A stretch of 64,000 bases of DNA from CAKZML01 sp963823435 (GCA_963823435.1 CAWGLN010000005.1:1-64000); one strand, 5' to 3'. Positions 44,104 to 54,599 are shown, numbered from the stretch's first letter. The notes: generated by a model from the sequence alone, not told the origin. Translations and numbers: made by a program.

Positions 44104-45051
44104 ATGGACAAGTCGGCGCGGCCCCCCGTGATTTTTCTCATGGGTGCCACAGCCTCAGGCAAAACCGGCCTGGCCGTGGACCTGGTGCGACGTCATCGCT
44201 GCGAGATCGTCAGTGTGGACTCGGCGATGGTGTACCGGGGCATGGATATCGGCACGGCCAAGCCAGATGCCCGGACCTTGGAACTGGCGCCTCATCGGCT
44301 CATCAATATCAGGGACCCGGAAGACAGTTATTCAGCCGGGGAGTTCCGCCGGGACGCGCTAAAGGCGATTGAGGAAATTCATGCAGCCGGGAAGGTGCCC
44401 TTGCTGGTGGGGGGGACCATGCTCTATTACCGTGTGCTGGAGCAGGGTATCGCCGAGCTGCCCCAGGCTGATCCCGAGCTGAGACGGGAGCTGGATGAGC
44501 GGGCCGCAAGGCTCGGCTGGCCGGCAATGCACGCGGAACTGGCGGCGATTGACCCTGGGGCGGCAGCGCGCATTCAGCCCGCAGATGCCCAACGCATACA
44601 GCGGGCGCTGGAAGTTTACCTTTTGAGCGGACACTGCCTGAGTGATCTGCAGGCCCGGGCCAAGATCCAGGTCCTGCCTTACCGGGTCAGCAAATTTGCT
44701 CTGTGGCTGGATGATCGAGACTTATTGCACAAGCGTATCGCACAGCGATTTGCCCAGATGCTGGAGCAGGGTTTTGTAGAGGAAGTGCGAGGCCTGGCCG
44801 CCCGAAAGGGCTTCCGCAATGATCTTTCTTCAATGCGGGCAGTGGGTTATCGCCAGATTCTGGAACATGTCAATGGCGGGCAGACCCTGGAGCAGGCCTG
44901 CCTGGGTGCGGTAGTGGCCACCCGTCGACTGGCCAAGCGCCAGTACACCTGGATGAGGTCCCAGCAAGATCTGATTCGCCTCGACGCGTTGGATCCGTCA
45001 GCACATTCCCTGATATACGAAGCTACCGCCAGGGCCGAAACTGAGGCATAG
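44104..45051 (+). CDS. miaA: tRNA dimethylallyltransferase
   Basis: The 315-residue enzyme isopentenylates A37 of tRNAs reading U-starting codons. The P-loop GATASGKTGLAVDL is at residue 14, SVDSAMVYRGMDIGTAKP follows with the conserved Asp, then GGTMLYYRVLEQG and DAQRIQRALEVY. It starts 2 bases after the mutL stop. Confidence 0.96.
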   Translation: MDKSARPPVIFLMGATASGKTGLAVDLVRRHRCEIVSVDSAMVYRGMDIGTAKPDARTLELAPHRLINIRDPEDSYSAGEFRRDALKAIEEIHAAGKVPLLVGGTMLYYRVLEQGIAELPQADPELRRELDERAARLGWPAMHAELAAIDPGAAARIQPADAQRIQRALEVYLLSGHCLSDLQARAKIQVLPYRVSKFALWLDDRDLLHKRIAQRFAQMLEQGFVEEVRGLAARKGFRNDLSSMRAVGYRQILEHVNGGQTLEQACLGAVVATRRLAKRQYTWMRSQQDLIRLDALDPSAHSLIYEATARAETEA

Positions 45052-45188
45052 GTACAAGAAGGTGGCTATGCTTGTGGTACACTGCCAACCGTGTCTGCGA
45101 GCTGCGGTTTGGAGCCGTCAGGGAAGCAAGTGAGAGCTCTGTTAGCTGCCCGGGGATGCTGGAAATGTTAATTACCAAGGAGACATCG

Positions 45189-45434
45189 ATGGCCAAGGGT
45201 CAATCGCTGCAAGATCCTTTTTTGAATGCCCTACGCAAAGAAAAAGTACCCGTATCCATTTACCTGGTAAATGGCATCAAGCTCCAGGGTCAAATTGAGT
45301 CCTTTGACCAATTCGTAGTGTTGCTGCGTAATTCAGTTAGCCAGATGGTGTACAAGCACGCCATCTCTACCGTCGTTCCTTCGAGGAATGTCCGTGTCCC
45401 CATGGGGGACGAGGAAATTGGTGAGGCTGAATAG
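45189..45434 (+). CDS. hfq: RNA chaperone Hfq
   Basis: The 81-residue Sm-like hexameric protein pairs small RNAs with mRNAs. Sm1 motif: LQDPFLNALRKEKVPVSIYL and GIKLQGQIESFDQFVVLL; Sm2: MVYKHAISTVVPS. The start at ATG 45189 follows AAGGAG (45178-45183). It lies between miaA and hflX as in enterics. Confidence 0.98.
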   Translation: MAKGQSLQDPFLNALRKEKVPVSIYLVNGIKLQGQIESFDQFVVLLRNSVSQMVYKHAISTVVPSRNVRVPMGDEEIGEAE

Positions 45435-45454
45435 GGACATCGTCCCGGAGAGCC

Positions 45455-46796
45455 GTGTTGTTTGATCGCCCGCGAAGTGGTGAGCGTGCTCTGCTTGTTC
45501 ATATGGGACTCGGTCAAGGGGTTCCCGAGGATGTCCAGGAAGAGTTTGAGGAGCTGGCCAGATCGGCCGGAGCCGATCCGTTGGCGACTTTTTCCTGTGT
45601 TCGGCAGCGTCCCGACCCGCGATTCTTTATAGGCACGGGCAAGGCCGATGAATTGCAGGCCGCGGTACAGGACCTGGAGGCCGAACTGGTGCTGGTCAAT
45701 CACACTCTTTCCCCCAGCCAGGAACGAAACCTTGAGCGGCATCTGCGAATGCAGGGTGCTGGATAGATCGGGCTTGATTCTTGATATTTTTGCCCAGCGT
45801 GCACGCTCTCATGAAGGCAAGCTGCAGGTGGAGCTTGCGCAGTTGCGACATCTGTCGACGCGTCTGGTGAGAGGGTGGACTCATCTGGAGAGGCAAAAAG
45901 GCGGTATAGGCTTGCGCGGTCCTGGGGAGACCCAGCTGGAAACGGACAGGCGCTTGTTAAATAACCGAATTCGAACTCTCGGGCAACGCCTGGAACAGGT
46001 CGACAAACAGCGGGAGCAGGGGCGTCGCACCCGGCAGAAGGCCGAGGTGCCGACAATTTCGCTGGTTGGCTATACCAACGCGGGAAAATCCACACTATTC
46101 AATCGCCTGACGAACTCCGGGGTCTACGCGGCAGACAAATTGTTCGCGACTCTGGATCCTACCTTGCGCAAGCTGGATCTGGCCCCCGGGCTGGAAACCG
46201 TGCTGGCGGATACCGTGGGATTCATTCGGCACCTGCCCCACGAACTGGTGGCGGCCTTCAGGTCAACCCTGGTTGAAACGCGGGATGCGGCCCTGTTGCT
46301 GCACGTGGTGGATGCGCATGATCCGGAGCGGCGCGCCCGCATAGGGCAGGTCGACGAAGTGTTGCGAGAGATAGGGGCCGAGGACGTGGAGCAGTTACTG
46401 GTCTACAACAAGATCGACCTGACTGGCGATGAGGCTCGTCTGGAGAGGGACAGCCAGGGTCGTGTGCGCCGTGTTTTTGTCTCGGCCGTGACCGGGGCAG
46501 GAATTGACCTGCTGCTGCAGGCCCTGCATGAGCGGCTGGGTGGTGAGTTGCTCAAGGGATCGGTGACTCTCGCTTCGGGCGAGGGTCGCATTCGCGCCAG
46601 GCTATACGAGCTGGCCGCCGTAACGGCTGAGACCGGACTGGAAGCGGGCGGCTGGTCGCTGGAACTGGCCATCCCCCGGCGCAAACTGGCCCGTCTGGTC
46701 AGCAAGGAGGGGCTGGATCCGGGGCGATTTGAGCTTTCACCTTGTTCCCTTGACGCCAGCTTCATACAATCAGAGGTTCCGGCCAACGGGGCCTGA
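45455..46796 (+). CDS. hflX: Ribosome-associated GTPase HflX, one frameshift
   Basis: HflX splits stalled or stress-arrested ribosomes. The GTG start follows GGAG. The N-terminal HflX domain runs LVHMGLGQGVPEDVQEEFEE to ERNLERHL, then needs a one-base shift at about 45,746 (an extra C) to continue as ECRVLDRSGLILDIFAQRAR and GLRGPGETQLETDRRL. The G domain has G1 GYTNAGKST, G3 DTVGF and G4 YNKIDL. The restored protein is of normal length, about 446 residues. Confidence 0.9.
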
Positions 46797-46834
46797 TTTT
46801 TTCTCAAACGTACTCAGCAATAAGTAGATCGCAT

Positions 46835-47962
46835 ATGTCATGGAACGAGCCTGGAAAAGACGAAAATCCCTGGGGTAAGCCCAGGGGTCAGCAAGGTCCG
46901 CCTGACCTGGATGAAATCGTGCGCAACCTGCAAAAGCGGGTAGGTGCATTATTTGGTGGTGGCGGCGGGGGCGAGCCTGGCAAAGCGAGTGGCGGCAAAA
47001 GCGCGCTGGTCGTCCTGGGTCTGTTGCTGGCGGCATGGGTAATGGGAGGTTTCTACAAACTCGATGCCTCTGAGCGCGGGGTCGTACTGCGCTTCGGTGA
47101 GGCTGTCCGGACCAGCATGCCCGGTCTGCACTGGCGGCCCTGGCCCTTCGAAATGATTGAGAAGGTAAATGTTTCGAGTATCCAGCGCTTTGATTACAAG
47201 ACCCAGATGCTTACCGCGGATGAAAACATCGTGGCCATCGCCATGAGCGTACAGTTTCGTTACGCTGATATAGAAAAAATTCTGTTTAATATTCGTGACC
47301 CTAACCAGACCCTGCAAGATGTCAGCGAAAGCGCTATCAGGGAAGTGGTGGGCAAGGCCAGGGCCGAGTTGGTGCTTGGTGATGGGCGCGAGGAACTGGT
47401 GGTGCGGGCAAAGGATCTGCTACAGCAAACCCTGGACGACTACGGCTCGGGTATTGAGATTACCTCTTTGAATTTGATTGACGCCACGCCTCCAGCGCAG
47501 GTGCAGGCTGCGGTCGATGATGCCACCAAGGCACGTGAGGACAGGGATCGGTTGCGTCTGGAAGCAGAGGGTTACTCGAATGACGTGCTGCCCAGGGCCC
47601 GAGGTGCGGCCCAGCGGCAACTGGAAGAGGCGCAGGCCTACAAGGAAGAGATGATTGCCGAGGCGGAAGGTAACGCCAATCGCTTCCTCGCGCTGTTGGC
47701 CGAATATGAGAAAGCGCCCAAGGTCACACGTGAACGCTTGTACATCGAGACGGTGGAGCACGTATTGGGTAATGCGTCCAAGATTATCGTCGATACTGAC
47801 GGCAGTGGAAATCTGATCTATCTACCGGTGGACAAGTTATTGGAATCACGAGGTCGCAATGTGGGCGTGCTTGAAGACAGGAGTATGGAGGTTCCGGCCC
47901 TGGGTCTGGAGTCTCCTGCTACCCGAAGCGAATCTGATCGTCGCAGCAGGGGGGTCCAGTAA
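46835..47962 (+). CDS. hflK: FtsH regulator HflK
   Basis: The 375-residue SPFH/prohibitin-family inner-membrane protein forms large cages with HflC around FtsH protease. A Gly-rich cytoplasmic N-terminus (FGGGGGGEPGK) is followed by a single helix (ALVVLGLLLAAWVMGGFY, residues about 54-71) and the periplasmic SPFH domain and coiled coil. It overlaps hflC by one base. Confidence 0.95.
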   Translation: MSWNEPGKDENPWGKPRGQQGPPDLDEIVRNLQKRVGALFGGGGGGEPGKASGGKSALVVLGLLLAAWVMGGFYKLDASERGVVLRFGEAVRTSMPGLHWRPWPFEMIEKVNVSSIQRFDYKTQMLTADENIVAIAMSVQFRYADIEKILFNIRDPNQTLQDVSESAIREVVGKARAELVLGDGREELVVRAKDLLQQTLDDYGSGIEITSLNLIDATPPAQVQAAVDDATKAREDRDRLRLEAEGYSNDVLPRARGAAQRQLEEAQAYKEEMIAEAEGNANRFLALLAEYEKAPKVTRERLYIETVEHVLGNASKIIVDTDGSGNLIYLPVDKLLESRGRNVGVLEDRSMEVPALGLESPATRSESDRRSRGVQ

Positions 47963-48831
47963 TGCAAAACAGATTATATGGATTGCTGACCCTGGTGGCC
48001 GTGGTGTTGTTGAGCCTGAGTATGTCGATTTTCGTGGTTCACGAACGCGAGCAGGCGATCAAGTTCCGCTTTGGTGAGATTATAAAGGCGGATTTTGAAC
48101 CGGGCTTGCACTTCAAGGTTCCTTTCATCAACAACGTTATCAAGTTTTCGGATCAGATTCTGACTCTGGATAATCGTCCTGAGCGATACTTGACCAGCGA
48201 GCGCAAATTCGTGCTGGTGGATTTCTTCGTCAAATGGCGCATCAATGACGTGACTGGCTTTTACATCGCTACCGCCGGTGACGAATTGATGGCGTCACAG
48301 AGGCTGTTCGCCATTATTACCGACAGCCTGCGCAAGGAATTTGCCAGGCGCACGATCCAGGAAGTGGTGGCAGGTGAGCGCGCGGAATTGATGGACGAGA
48401 TGATGGCTCGTGCCCGCAAGGTGGCTGCGGAACTGGGCATTACGATCGTGGATATCCGGGTCAAGCGTATAGATTTGCCGGACGAGGTCAGCGGTTCGGT
48501 GTTTGAACGTATGCGTCAGGAACGTGTCCGTATTGGCAAGCAACTCCGGGCAGAAGGTGCGGAGATGAGTGTCAAGATTCGCGCCGAGGCTGATCGGGAG
48601 CGTACCGTAATGCTGGCCGAAGCGTTTCGTGACGCCCAGACCACGCGCGGTGAAGGTGATGCGACTGCTGCGGCGATCTATTCCGGAGCCTATCTGCAGA
48701 ATCCCGAATTTTATTCCTTCTACCGGAGCCTGCAGGCTTATCGTCAGGCAATTGGCCTTGAGCATGATCTGCTCTTGCTCAAACCTGATAGTGAGTTTTT
48801 CCGTTACCTGAAATCCGCAGACGGCAAGTAG
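47962..48831 (+). CDS. hflC: FtsH regulator HflC
   Basis: The 289-residue partner of HflK has an N-terminal helix (LLTLVAVVLLSLSMSIFVVH), the SPFH segment EQAIKFRFGEI, VKWRINDVTGFYIAT and the coiled-coil stretch EGAEMSVKIRAEADRERTVM. It ends RYLKSADGK. The family inhibits or shapes FtsH proteolysis. Confidence 0.95.
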   Translation: MQNRLYGLLTLVAVVLLSLSMSIFVVHEREQAIKFRFGEIIKADFEPGLHFKVPFINNVIKFSDQILTLDNRPERYLTSERKFVLVDFFVKWRINDVTGFYIATAGDELMASQRLFAIITDSLRKEFARRTIQEVVAGERAELMDEMMARARKVAAELGITIVDIRVKRIDLPDEVSGSVFERMRQERVRIGKQLRAEGAEMSVKIRAEADRERTVMLAEAFRDAQTTRGEGDATAAAIYSGAYLQNPEFYSFYRSLQAYRQAIGLEHDLLLLKPDSEFFRYLKSADGK

Positions 48832-48893
48832 GTCGCAGACAAAGTATGGTCCGGGCATTGTACCGAGACTGATTGCCGGCGCGTGTGTGAATT

Positions 48894-49085
48894 ATGAACT
48901 GGGAAGATCTGTTTTCGGCGATGGCGCTGGTTCTTGTGATTGAGGGGCTACTGCCTTTCGCGGCGCCTGCATCTCTGAAGAAAACACTCGCCGGGATGCT
49001 GGCGCTCGAAGACAGGGCGCTGCGCCTGATGGGTTTGGCCAGCATGCTGCTGGGACTGGTCGTGTTATATTTTGTTAGGGGCTGA
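48894..49085 (+). CDS. DUF2065 small membrane protein
   Basis: The 63-residue protein has two hydrophobic stretches (FSAMALVLVIEGLLPFAAP and LMGLASMLLGLVVLYFVRG), the DUF2065 pattern. It is nearly always found between hflC and purA in gammaproteobacteria; its role is unknown. Confidence 0.9.
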   Translation: MNWEDLFSAMALVLVIEGLLPFAAPASLKKTLAGMLALEDRALRLMGLASMLLGLVVLYFVRG

Positions 49086-49121
49086 GACAGCGCAAGCCAG
49101 CGCTGGAGGCATCGGGAAAGA

Positions 49122-50414
49122 ATGACTAAAAACGTAGTAATAATCGGGGCTCAGTGGGGAGACGAGGGCAAGGGCAAGATCGTCGACCTGCTCACCGACA
49201 GAGTCTCTGCAGTAGTCAGGTTTCAAGGTGGCCACAATGCCGGTCACACCCTGGTAATCGGTGGCAAAAAAACGGTTTTGCATCTGATTCCGTCAGGCAT
49301 CCTGCGTGATGACGTCAGATGTTTGATTGCCAATGGCGTGGTGCTGGCACTAGACGCGTTGTTTGAAGAGATCGATGCACTTGAGGCCGGGGGCATACCG
49401 GTTATGCGGCGCCTGGGCGTCTCGCCGTCATGCCCACTGATTCTTCCCTCGCATGTTGCGCTGGACCAGGCTCGTGAACTTGCTCGAGGGGCACGTGCTA
49501 TTGGTACCACGGGTCGCGGTATCGGGCCGGCCTACGAGGACAAGGTGGCGCGTCGGGCAGTCAGGGTCGATGACTTGATGCACCCCAAGCGCTTTGCCTC
49601 CAAGTTGCGTGAAATTCTGGAAGCTCATAATTTCTTGCTGACGAATTATTTCCAGGCCGAGCCGGTCGATTATCAAGATGTGCTGGACAAGATGACCGCC
49701 CTTGGAGAACGTCTGCGACCCCTGGTGACCGATGTGACAGGTGAGTTGGGCGCCTTGTGTGAGGGCGAGAAAGGTATCCTGTTCGAGGGTGCCCAGGGCA
49801 CTTGGCTGGATGTGGATAATGGCACCTACCCCTATGTCACCTCATCAAACACAACGGCGGGTGGCGCCGCCACCGGCAGTGGGCTGGGGCCACGCTATCT
49901 GCACTATGTGCTGGGTATCCTCAAAGCGTATACCACGCGTGTCGGCGCCGGGCCTTTTCCTACCGAATTGTTCGACTCGCAAGGCGAGCACCTGGGCAGG
50001 GTGGGCAAGGAATTTGGCGCCACTACCGGGCGTCCCAGGCGCTGTGGCTGGTTCGATGCGGTGGCCATGCGCAGGGCGGTACTCAACAACAGTCTGAGCG
50101 GCCTGTGCATCACCAAGCTGGATGTGCTGGATGGAATGGATACACTGCGCATAGCGGTGTCGTATCAAGTTGGCGATGAGGTGCTCGATTGCCCGCCTCC
50201 CTCTGCCGAGGGTCTCGCCGAGTGCGTTCCGATTTATGAGGAAATGCCTGGCTGGACGCAGTCAACCAGCGGCGTCACCAGTTATGACGAGTTGCCAAAG
50301 GAGGCAAGAGATTATCTTAGCCGAATTCAGCAACTGGTCGGGGCGCCTATAGCGATTATTTCCACCGGCCCCGATCGCGCCGAGACCATCGTCCTGAAAG
50401 ATCCGTTTTTGTAA
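49122..50414 (+). CDS. purA: Adenylosuccinate synthetase
   Basis: The 430-residue enzyme joins IMP and aspartate in AMP synthesis using GTP. It has the N-terminal GTP loop GAQWGDEGKGKIVDLL, GGHNAGHTLVI, the signature GTTGRGIGPAYEDK, FEGAQGTWLDVDNGTYPYVT and the C-terminal base loop STGPDRAETI. It ends the superoperon. Confidence 0.97.
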   Translation: MTKNVVIIGAQWGDEGKGKIVDLLTDRVSAVVRFQGGHNAGHTLVIGGKKTVLHLIPSGILRDDVRCLIANGVVLALDALFEEIDALEAGGIPVMRRLGVSPSCPLILPSHVALDQARELARGARAIGTTGRGIGPAYEDKVARRAVRVDDLMHPKRFASKLREILEAHNFLLTNYFQAEPVDYQDVLDKMTALGERLRPLVTDVTGELGALCEGEKGILFEGAQGTWLDVDNGTYPYVTSSNTTAGGAATGSGLGPRYLHYVLGILKAYTTRVGAGPFPTELFDSQGEHLGRVGKEFGATTGRPRRCGWFDAVAMRRAVLNNSLSGLCITKLDVLDGMDTLRIAVSYQVGDEVLDCPPPSAEGLAECVPIYEEMPGWTQSTSGVTSYDELPKEARDYLSRIQQLVGAPIAIISTGPDRAETIVLKDPFL

Positions 50415-50435
50415 GCGCAGAGGCTGGGCAAGAGT

Positions 50436-51857
50436 ATGGCAACACTGTCTCGCCGGGAAATCCTGCAACAACTGAGAGAGCTTGCCGGGCCCGGCGGATA
50501 TCTGGATGAACGTGTAGACCTGGAGCCGTTCGAGACCGATTTTCGCAAGCTGTACAGGGGATCAACACCATTGGTGCTGCGCCCGGACAGCACTGAAGGC
50601 GTCTCTCGAATTATGAAGTTCTGCTTCGAAACCCGAACCCCGGTGGTTCCAGTGGGCGGCAACACCGGCTACTGTGGCGGCGCCACGCCGGATGAGTCCG
50701 GAAATCAGATTGTGCTTAGCCTGGCACGCCTGAACAAGATTCGCAGTCTGGATTCCCTGAATTACACCATGACCGTGGAAGCCGGCTGCACCCTGCTGCA
50801 GGTGCAGGAAGCAGCCGAACAGGCCCAACGCCTGTTTCCCCTGAGTATGGGTTCGCAAGGTTCATGCCAGCTTGGCGGCAATCTGTCGACCAACGCCGGT
50901 GGCACGGCGGTTCTGCGTTACGGTAATACCCGTGACCTGGTGTTGGGCATAGAAGCCGTGTTACCCGATGGCAGCATCGTCGAGAACCTCAAGAGCTTGC
51001 GCAAGGACAATACTGGATACGACTGGAAGAATTTGTTCATCGGTGCCGAGGGTACGCTGGGTATTATTACCGCCGCGGTATTAAAGCTGTACCCCAGGCC
51101 ACGTTCTTACGGTACGGCGCTGGTGGCCCTGCGAGACCTGCATGCCTCGGTCGAGCTGTTGTCCATGCTACGGGAGCGCAGTGGAGACTCGGTTACCACC
51201 TTCGAGTTGATACCGCGCCTGGCGCTGGAGCTCACCTCCCGGCATATCGAAGGCGTGAAAGACCCGCTGGACCAGGCCTACGATTGGTACGTCCTAATGG
51301 AGTTGTCTTGCGTAACCGCGGAGGCCCAGACCCAGGCATTGCTGGAATCACTGCTGAGCGCGGCATTCGAGCAGGGAATCGTGCTGGATGCTGCGTTGGC
51401 AAGTAGCGGTGCCCAGCGTGAGAGCATGTGGCGCATGCGCGAGAGCATTCCCGAGTCCCAGTCGCACGAGGGGCCCAGTATCAAGCACGATGTGTCGGTG
51501 CAGGTCAGCAGAATGCCGGCGTTTATCGAAGAGGCCACCAGCCTTGTGATGGAATTGATGCCCGGTTGCAGGGTGGTCTCTTACGGCCACCTTGGCGATG
51601 GCAATGTGCACTTCAATCTCAGCCCGGCAGAGGGTGACCGGAATCCGGTATTTCTTGAACATGCCAAGCGAGTCAACCATGCGGTACATGACTTGATTGA
51701 GCGTTACGGAGGCAGCATCTCGGCCGAGCACGGCATAGGCAGGCTAAAGCGCGAAGAATTGACAATGTATAAAAGCGAATCCGAGATTCGCCTCATGAGA
51801 ATTCTCAAGGCGGCGCTGGACCCATCCGGGATAATGAATCCCGGCAAGGTGATCTGA
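50436..51857 (+). CDS. FAD-linked oxidase, GlcD/D-2-hydroxyacid dehydrogenase type
   Basis: The 473-residue flavoprotein has an N-terminal FAD_binding_4 domain (PVVPVGGNTGYCGGATPDES, then GSQGSCQLGGNLSTNAGG and GAEGTLGIITAAVLKL) and a C-terminal FAD-oxidase domain with GHLGDGNVHFNLSP and YGGSISAEHGIGRLKR. Relatives oxidise D-2-hydroxyglutarate, D-lactate or glycolate and feed electrons to the respiratory chain. The exact substrate cannot be assigned here. Confidence 0.9.
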   Translation: MATLSRREILQQLRELAGPGGYLDERVDLEPFETDFRKLYRGSTPLVLRPDSTEGVSRIMKFCFETRTPVVPVGGNTGYCGGATPDESGNQIVLSLARLNKIRSLDSLNYTMTVEAGCTLLQVQEAAEQAQRLFPLSMGSQGSCQLGGNLSTNAGGTAVLRYGNTRDLVLGIEAVLPDGSIVENLKSLRKDNTGYDWKNLFIGAEGTLGIITAAVLKLYPRPRSYGTALVALRDLHASVELLSMLRERSGDSVTTFELIPRLALELTSRHIEGVKDPLDQAYDWYVLMELSCVTAEAQTQALLESLLSAAFEQGIVLDAALASSGAQRESMWRMRESIPESQSHEGPSIKHDVSVQVSRMPAFIEEATSLVMELMPGCRVVSYGHLGDGNVHFNLSPAEGDRNPVFLEHAKRVNHAVHDLIERYGGSISAEHGIGRLKREELTMYKSESEIRLMRILKAALDPSGIMNPGKVI

Positions 51858-51954
51858 GTCTCCGGCTGTCTGGCCACCTGACAGTGTCCGGGTGACATAA
51901 GCAGGTCGCCTGACAGCGGTCATAAAAAATCATTTTTTCCATTCGACAGATAGT

Positions 51955-51983
51955 TTGACTATGCTTGCTATGAGCGAAATGAT
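51955..51983 (+). promoter_or_regulatory. Candidate sigma-70 promoter
   Basis: TTGACT (51955-51960), a 17-base spacer, then AATGAT (51978-51983), 50 bases upstream of the solute-binding protein start. Confidence 0.45.
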
Positions 51984-52034
51984 TCGGGGTACATCGGCGT
52001 GAATCAAGTCGGTGAGTCACAAGGAGGTTTTCAT

Positions 52035-52898
52035 ATGCACGGAACAATCGCTGGTATTGTGCTGGCGGTCTGGGCAGTGCTGTTGCCTCAGGCCTTGTGG
52101 GCAAGGGCCCCGGTTCTGGATACGGTCAGGGAGAGCGGCCGGATTGTGTTCGGTTATAGCGAAGATGCGCCGCCTTTTTCCTTTGTTGACAAGGCCGGCA
52201 AGCCGGCCGGCTATTCGCTGGATCTTTGCCGGGCGGTTGCCGAGCAGGTGCGGCGTGAATTGAAACTGTCCAAGCTGGATGTCGCCTTTGTCGCGGTCGA
52301 AAGCGCTGACCGCGTTGATGCCCTGGTAAATGGTCGGGTCGACATGGATTGTAGTACTACCACCCAAACTCTGGGGCGAATGGCAAGGGTGGATTTCACC
52401 CTGATGACATTTGTCACCGGGGTTTCCATGATTTCTCTGCGCGGCACCGATTTTCGGGAGCCATCCCAGATTCAGGGCAAAAAAGTGGCAGTGGTAGCCG
52501 GAACCACTACCGAGGCGGCACTTGGCCAGTATTTGCTGAGTACAAAAATTTCTGCAGAGATTGTTTCGGTGAGCAGCTTGACCGCCGGAATGGGCTTGCT
52601 TGAAGAAGGGTCGATAGACGGCTTTTTTTCTGATCGCGCACTTCTGATCGGGCAGCTCCTGCTGTCCCCGGCGCGTGACCTTTTGCAGATATCAGAGGAT
52701 ATGATTTCCTTTGAACCCTATGCTTTGATGGTTCCCAGGGAGGATGCAGACTTTCGCCTGATAGCCAACCGGGCCCTGGCCCAGATCTATAGTGGTGATC
52801 AAATTGGAGTCCTGTATCGAAAGTGGTTCGGACTGGTGGGTAACCGGCCCTCCAGTCTCTTGATTTCCGTATTCCGCTTGCAGGCTCTGCCAGAGTAA
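52035..52898 (+). CDS. Periplasmic amino-acid-type solute-binding protein
   Basis: The 287-residue protein begins at ATG 52035 after a strong AAGGAGG (52021-52027). Signal peptide: GIVLAVWAVLLPQALWA, cleaved after about residue 24. The family 3 binding-protein fold (PF00497) follows: GRIVFGYSEDAPPFSFVDKA, GYSLDLCRAVAEQV, VNGRVDMDCSTTTQT and GKKVAVVAGTTTEAALGQYL. It should bind an amino acid or amine in the periplasm. No permease or ATPase genes are adjacent, so it may serve a remote ABC transporter or act as a sensor component. Confidence 0.88.
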   Translation: MHGTIAGIVLAVWAVLLPQALWARAPVLDTVRESGRIVFGYSEDAPPFSFVDKAGKPAGYSLDLCRAVAEQVRRELKLSKLDVAFVAVESADRVDALVNGRVDMDCSTTTQTLGRMARVDFTLMTFVTGVSMISLRGTDFREPSQIQGKKVAVVAGTTTEAALGQYLLSTKISAEIVSVSSLTAGMGLLEEGSIDGFFSDRALLIGQLLLSPARDLLQISEDMISFEPYALMVPREDADFRLIANRALAQIYSGDQIGVLYRKWFGLVGNRPSSLLISVFRLQALPE

Positions 52899-53684
52899 GG
52901 TGCGCCCAGACCGGCATTGTTCAGCTCACGACATGGATACACCCATGACCCTCCCAGGGTATGTTTGACGGAGTCTGCTGGCGCTGATTGGAGACCTGGC
53001 CGGTATAAAAACCACCGAACCGTTCGCAGTTTGGCGATATACATTGCGGCTTGCCTCGGGGAGAATGGGTGTTGGAGCGCACCGGGTTCTGATGAGGTCG
53101 GAATTGAAAATATGCGGGAAATCGCTGCATGAGTTTGAAGAACGAGGTTGAACGTCGCCTGCCCAACTGGGAACGCTGGTATCCCAGTGTGTTCGAGGCT
53201 GCCCGTGACCTCGGCATGATCCGTGCGGTGGTCTGCGACCCCTCATCGTTGCTACTCAGTAACCGGCATTCAGCCGTCCGCCAGCAGGCCGAGCAGGCCC
53301 ATAGAGATCAGTGGGGCGGTGGACCTGCGGATGCCGAAGACTGATCCGGCAGGATGATCCTTCAAACCGATCTGGCTGGTAACCTTGAGTCCCGTTTTGA
53401 CGTCCGCGTGTATGGGCAGGTCGAGAAATCGGCTTAAGTTCCCCTCCTGCGCCGGCGCTTGTCGAGGTGGCAAATTCCCGGGGACACCATGCGAGGAAAC
53501 TTGCGTGAATATCGTGAAATGCAGCGATATGTTAGACTGTCCTGATTTTCGTTATTCGCGCACGACAATTCCTCGCCCATGATCTGCCCTGACAGTCAGG
53601 CTGAAAAGAGCAGGCGCGAGAACCCAAAGTCCAGGCCAGAACGCTTTTGCGCTGGGTCATTATTACTTGATTGGAGCAACTCAC
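52899..53684. other. Spacer with no confident gene
   Basis: A 71-codon frame at 53129-53344 (VERRLPNWERWYPSVFEAAR, then IRAVVCDPSSLLLS) and an opposite frame at 53270-53473 look weakly protein-like but lack ribosome sites and recognised motifs. A degraded gene is possible. Confidence 0.35.
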
Positions 53685-54599
53685 TTGGTACCTTTTTCCA
53701 TTGCCGGTATTCAAACCCACGTCGCCGCCTTACACAGTAACGTCGACGCATTGGTTCGAAAAATAGACCTGACAGTTCTACAGTACCCCTGGGTGCAAAT
53801 GGTGATGATCAGCGAGTTGGCCTCGCATGGCCCCCTGACCGAATTTGCTCAGGCTCCGGGCGGAGCGACGGAAACAATTTATCGTGAGGTGGCAGCCAGG
53901 CATGGCATCTGGTTGCTGCCAGGCTCCATGTATGAGAAGACCGAAGATGGCAGGATTTACAATATGGCCCCGGTCATTAATCCTGCGGGCGAGGTGGTTG
54001 CGCGCTGCCGCAAGATATTTGCTTTTCGGCCCTATGAAAAGCGTGTAACCGGTGGCAGCGAATTTTGTGTCTTCGACATACCGCAGGTGGGACGTTTCGG
54101 CGTGTCTATCTGTTACGATATCTGGTTCCCGGAAACTACCCGGGCATTGACTTCGATGGGTGCGGAAGTGTTGCTCCACCCGGTGCTAACGGGAACCGTG
54201 GACCGTGATGTCGAGCTGGCCATCGCACGTTCGACAGCGGCCCAGTTCCAATGCTATGTGTTCGATATTAACGGCCTGGGTTCCGGCGGCGTGGGCCGCT
54301 CGGCAGTGGTGGATCCTTCGGGAGTCCTGCTTTATCAGGCAGGCGGTGGCGAGGAGATAATACCCATTGAGATTAATATGGAGCAGGTCAGGCGGCAGCG
54401 CGAATGCGGTCTGCGTGGACTTGGGCAGCCGCTAAAAAGTTTCAGGGATAACGAGATTCGATTCCCGATCTATGAACCCGGCCAGAAAGCCGCGTCCTTC
54501 CTGGCATCGCTGGGTCCGCTGGAACTGCCAGCACGGGGCTCGCTGGCAGGGACCGGAGTCCCCGCGCCTACATCGGTCTTGCCCCCGCAAATAGATTGA
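53685..54599 (+). CDS. Nitrilase-superfamily carbon-nitrogen hydrolase
   Basis: The 304-residue amidohydrolase has the Glu-Lys-Cys triad: Glu in MISELASHGP, Lys in ARCRKIFAFRPYEK and the nucleophile Cys in SICYDIWFPE. The family hydrolyses amides, carbamoyl groups or nitriles; N-carbamoylputrescine amidase and omega-amidase are relatives. TTG 53685 is chosen because GGAG lies at 53672-53675. The neighbour downstream is an amino-acid decarboxylase-like enzyme, so an amine-derived amide or carbamoyl substrate is an attractive inference. Confidence 0.88.
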   Translation: MVPFSIAGIQTHVAALHSNVDALVRKIDLTVLQYPWVQMVMISELASHGPLTEFAQAPGGATETIYREVAARHGIWLLPGSMYEKTEDGRIYNMAPVINPAGEVVARCRKIFAFRPYEKRVTGGSEFCVFDIPQVGRFGVSICYDIWFPETTRALTSMGAEVLLHPVLTGTVDRDVELAIARSTAAQFQCYVFDINGLGSGGVGRSAVVDPSGVLLYQAGGGEEIIPIEINMEQVRRQRECGLRGLGQPLKSFRDNEIRFPIYEPGQKAASFLASLGPLELPARGSLAGTGVPAPTSVLPPQID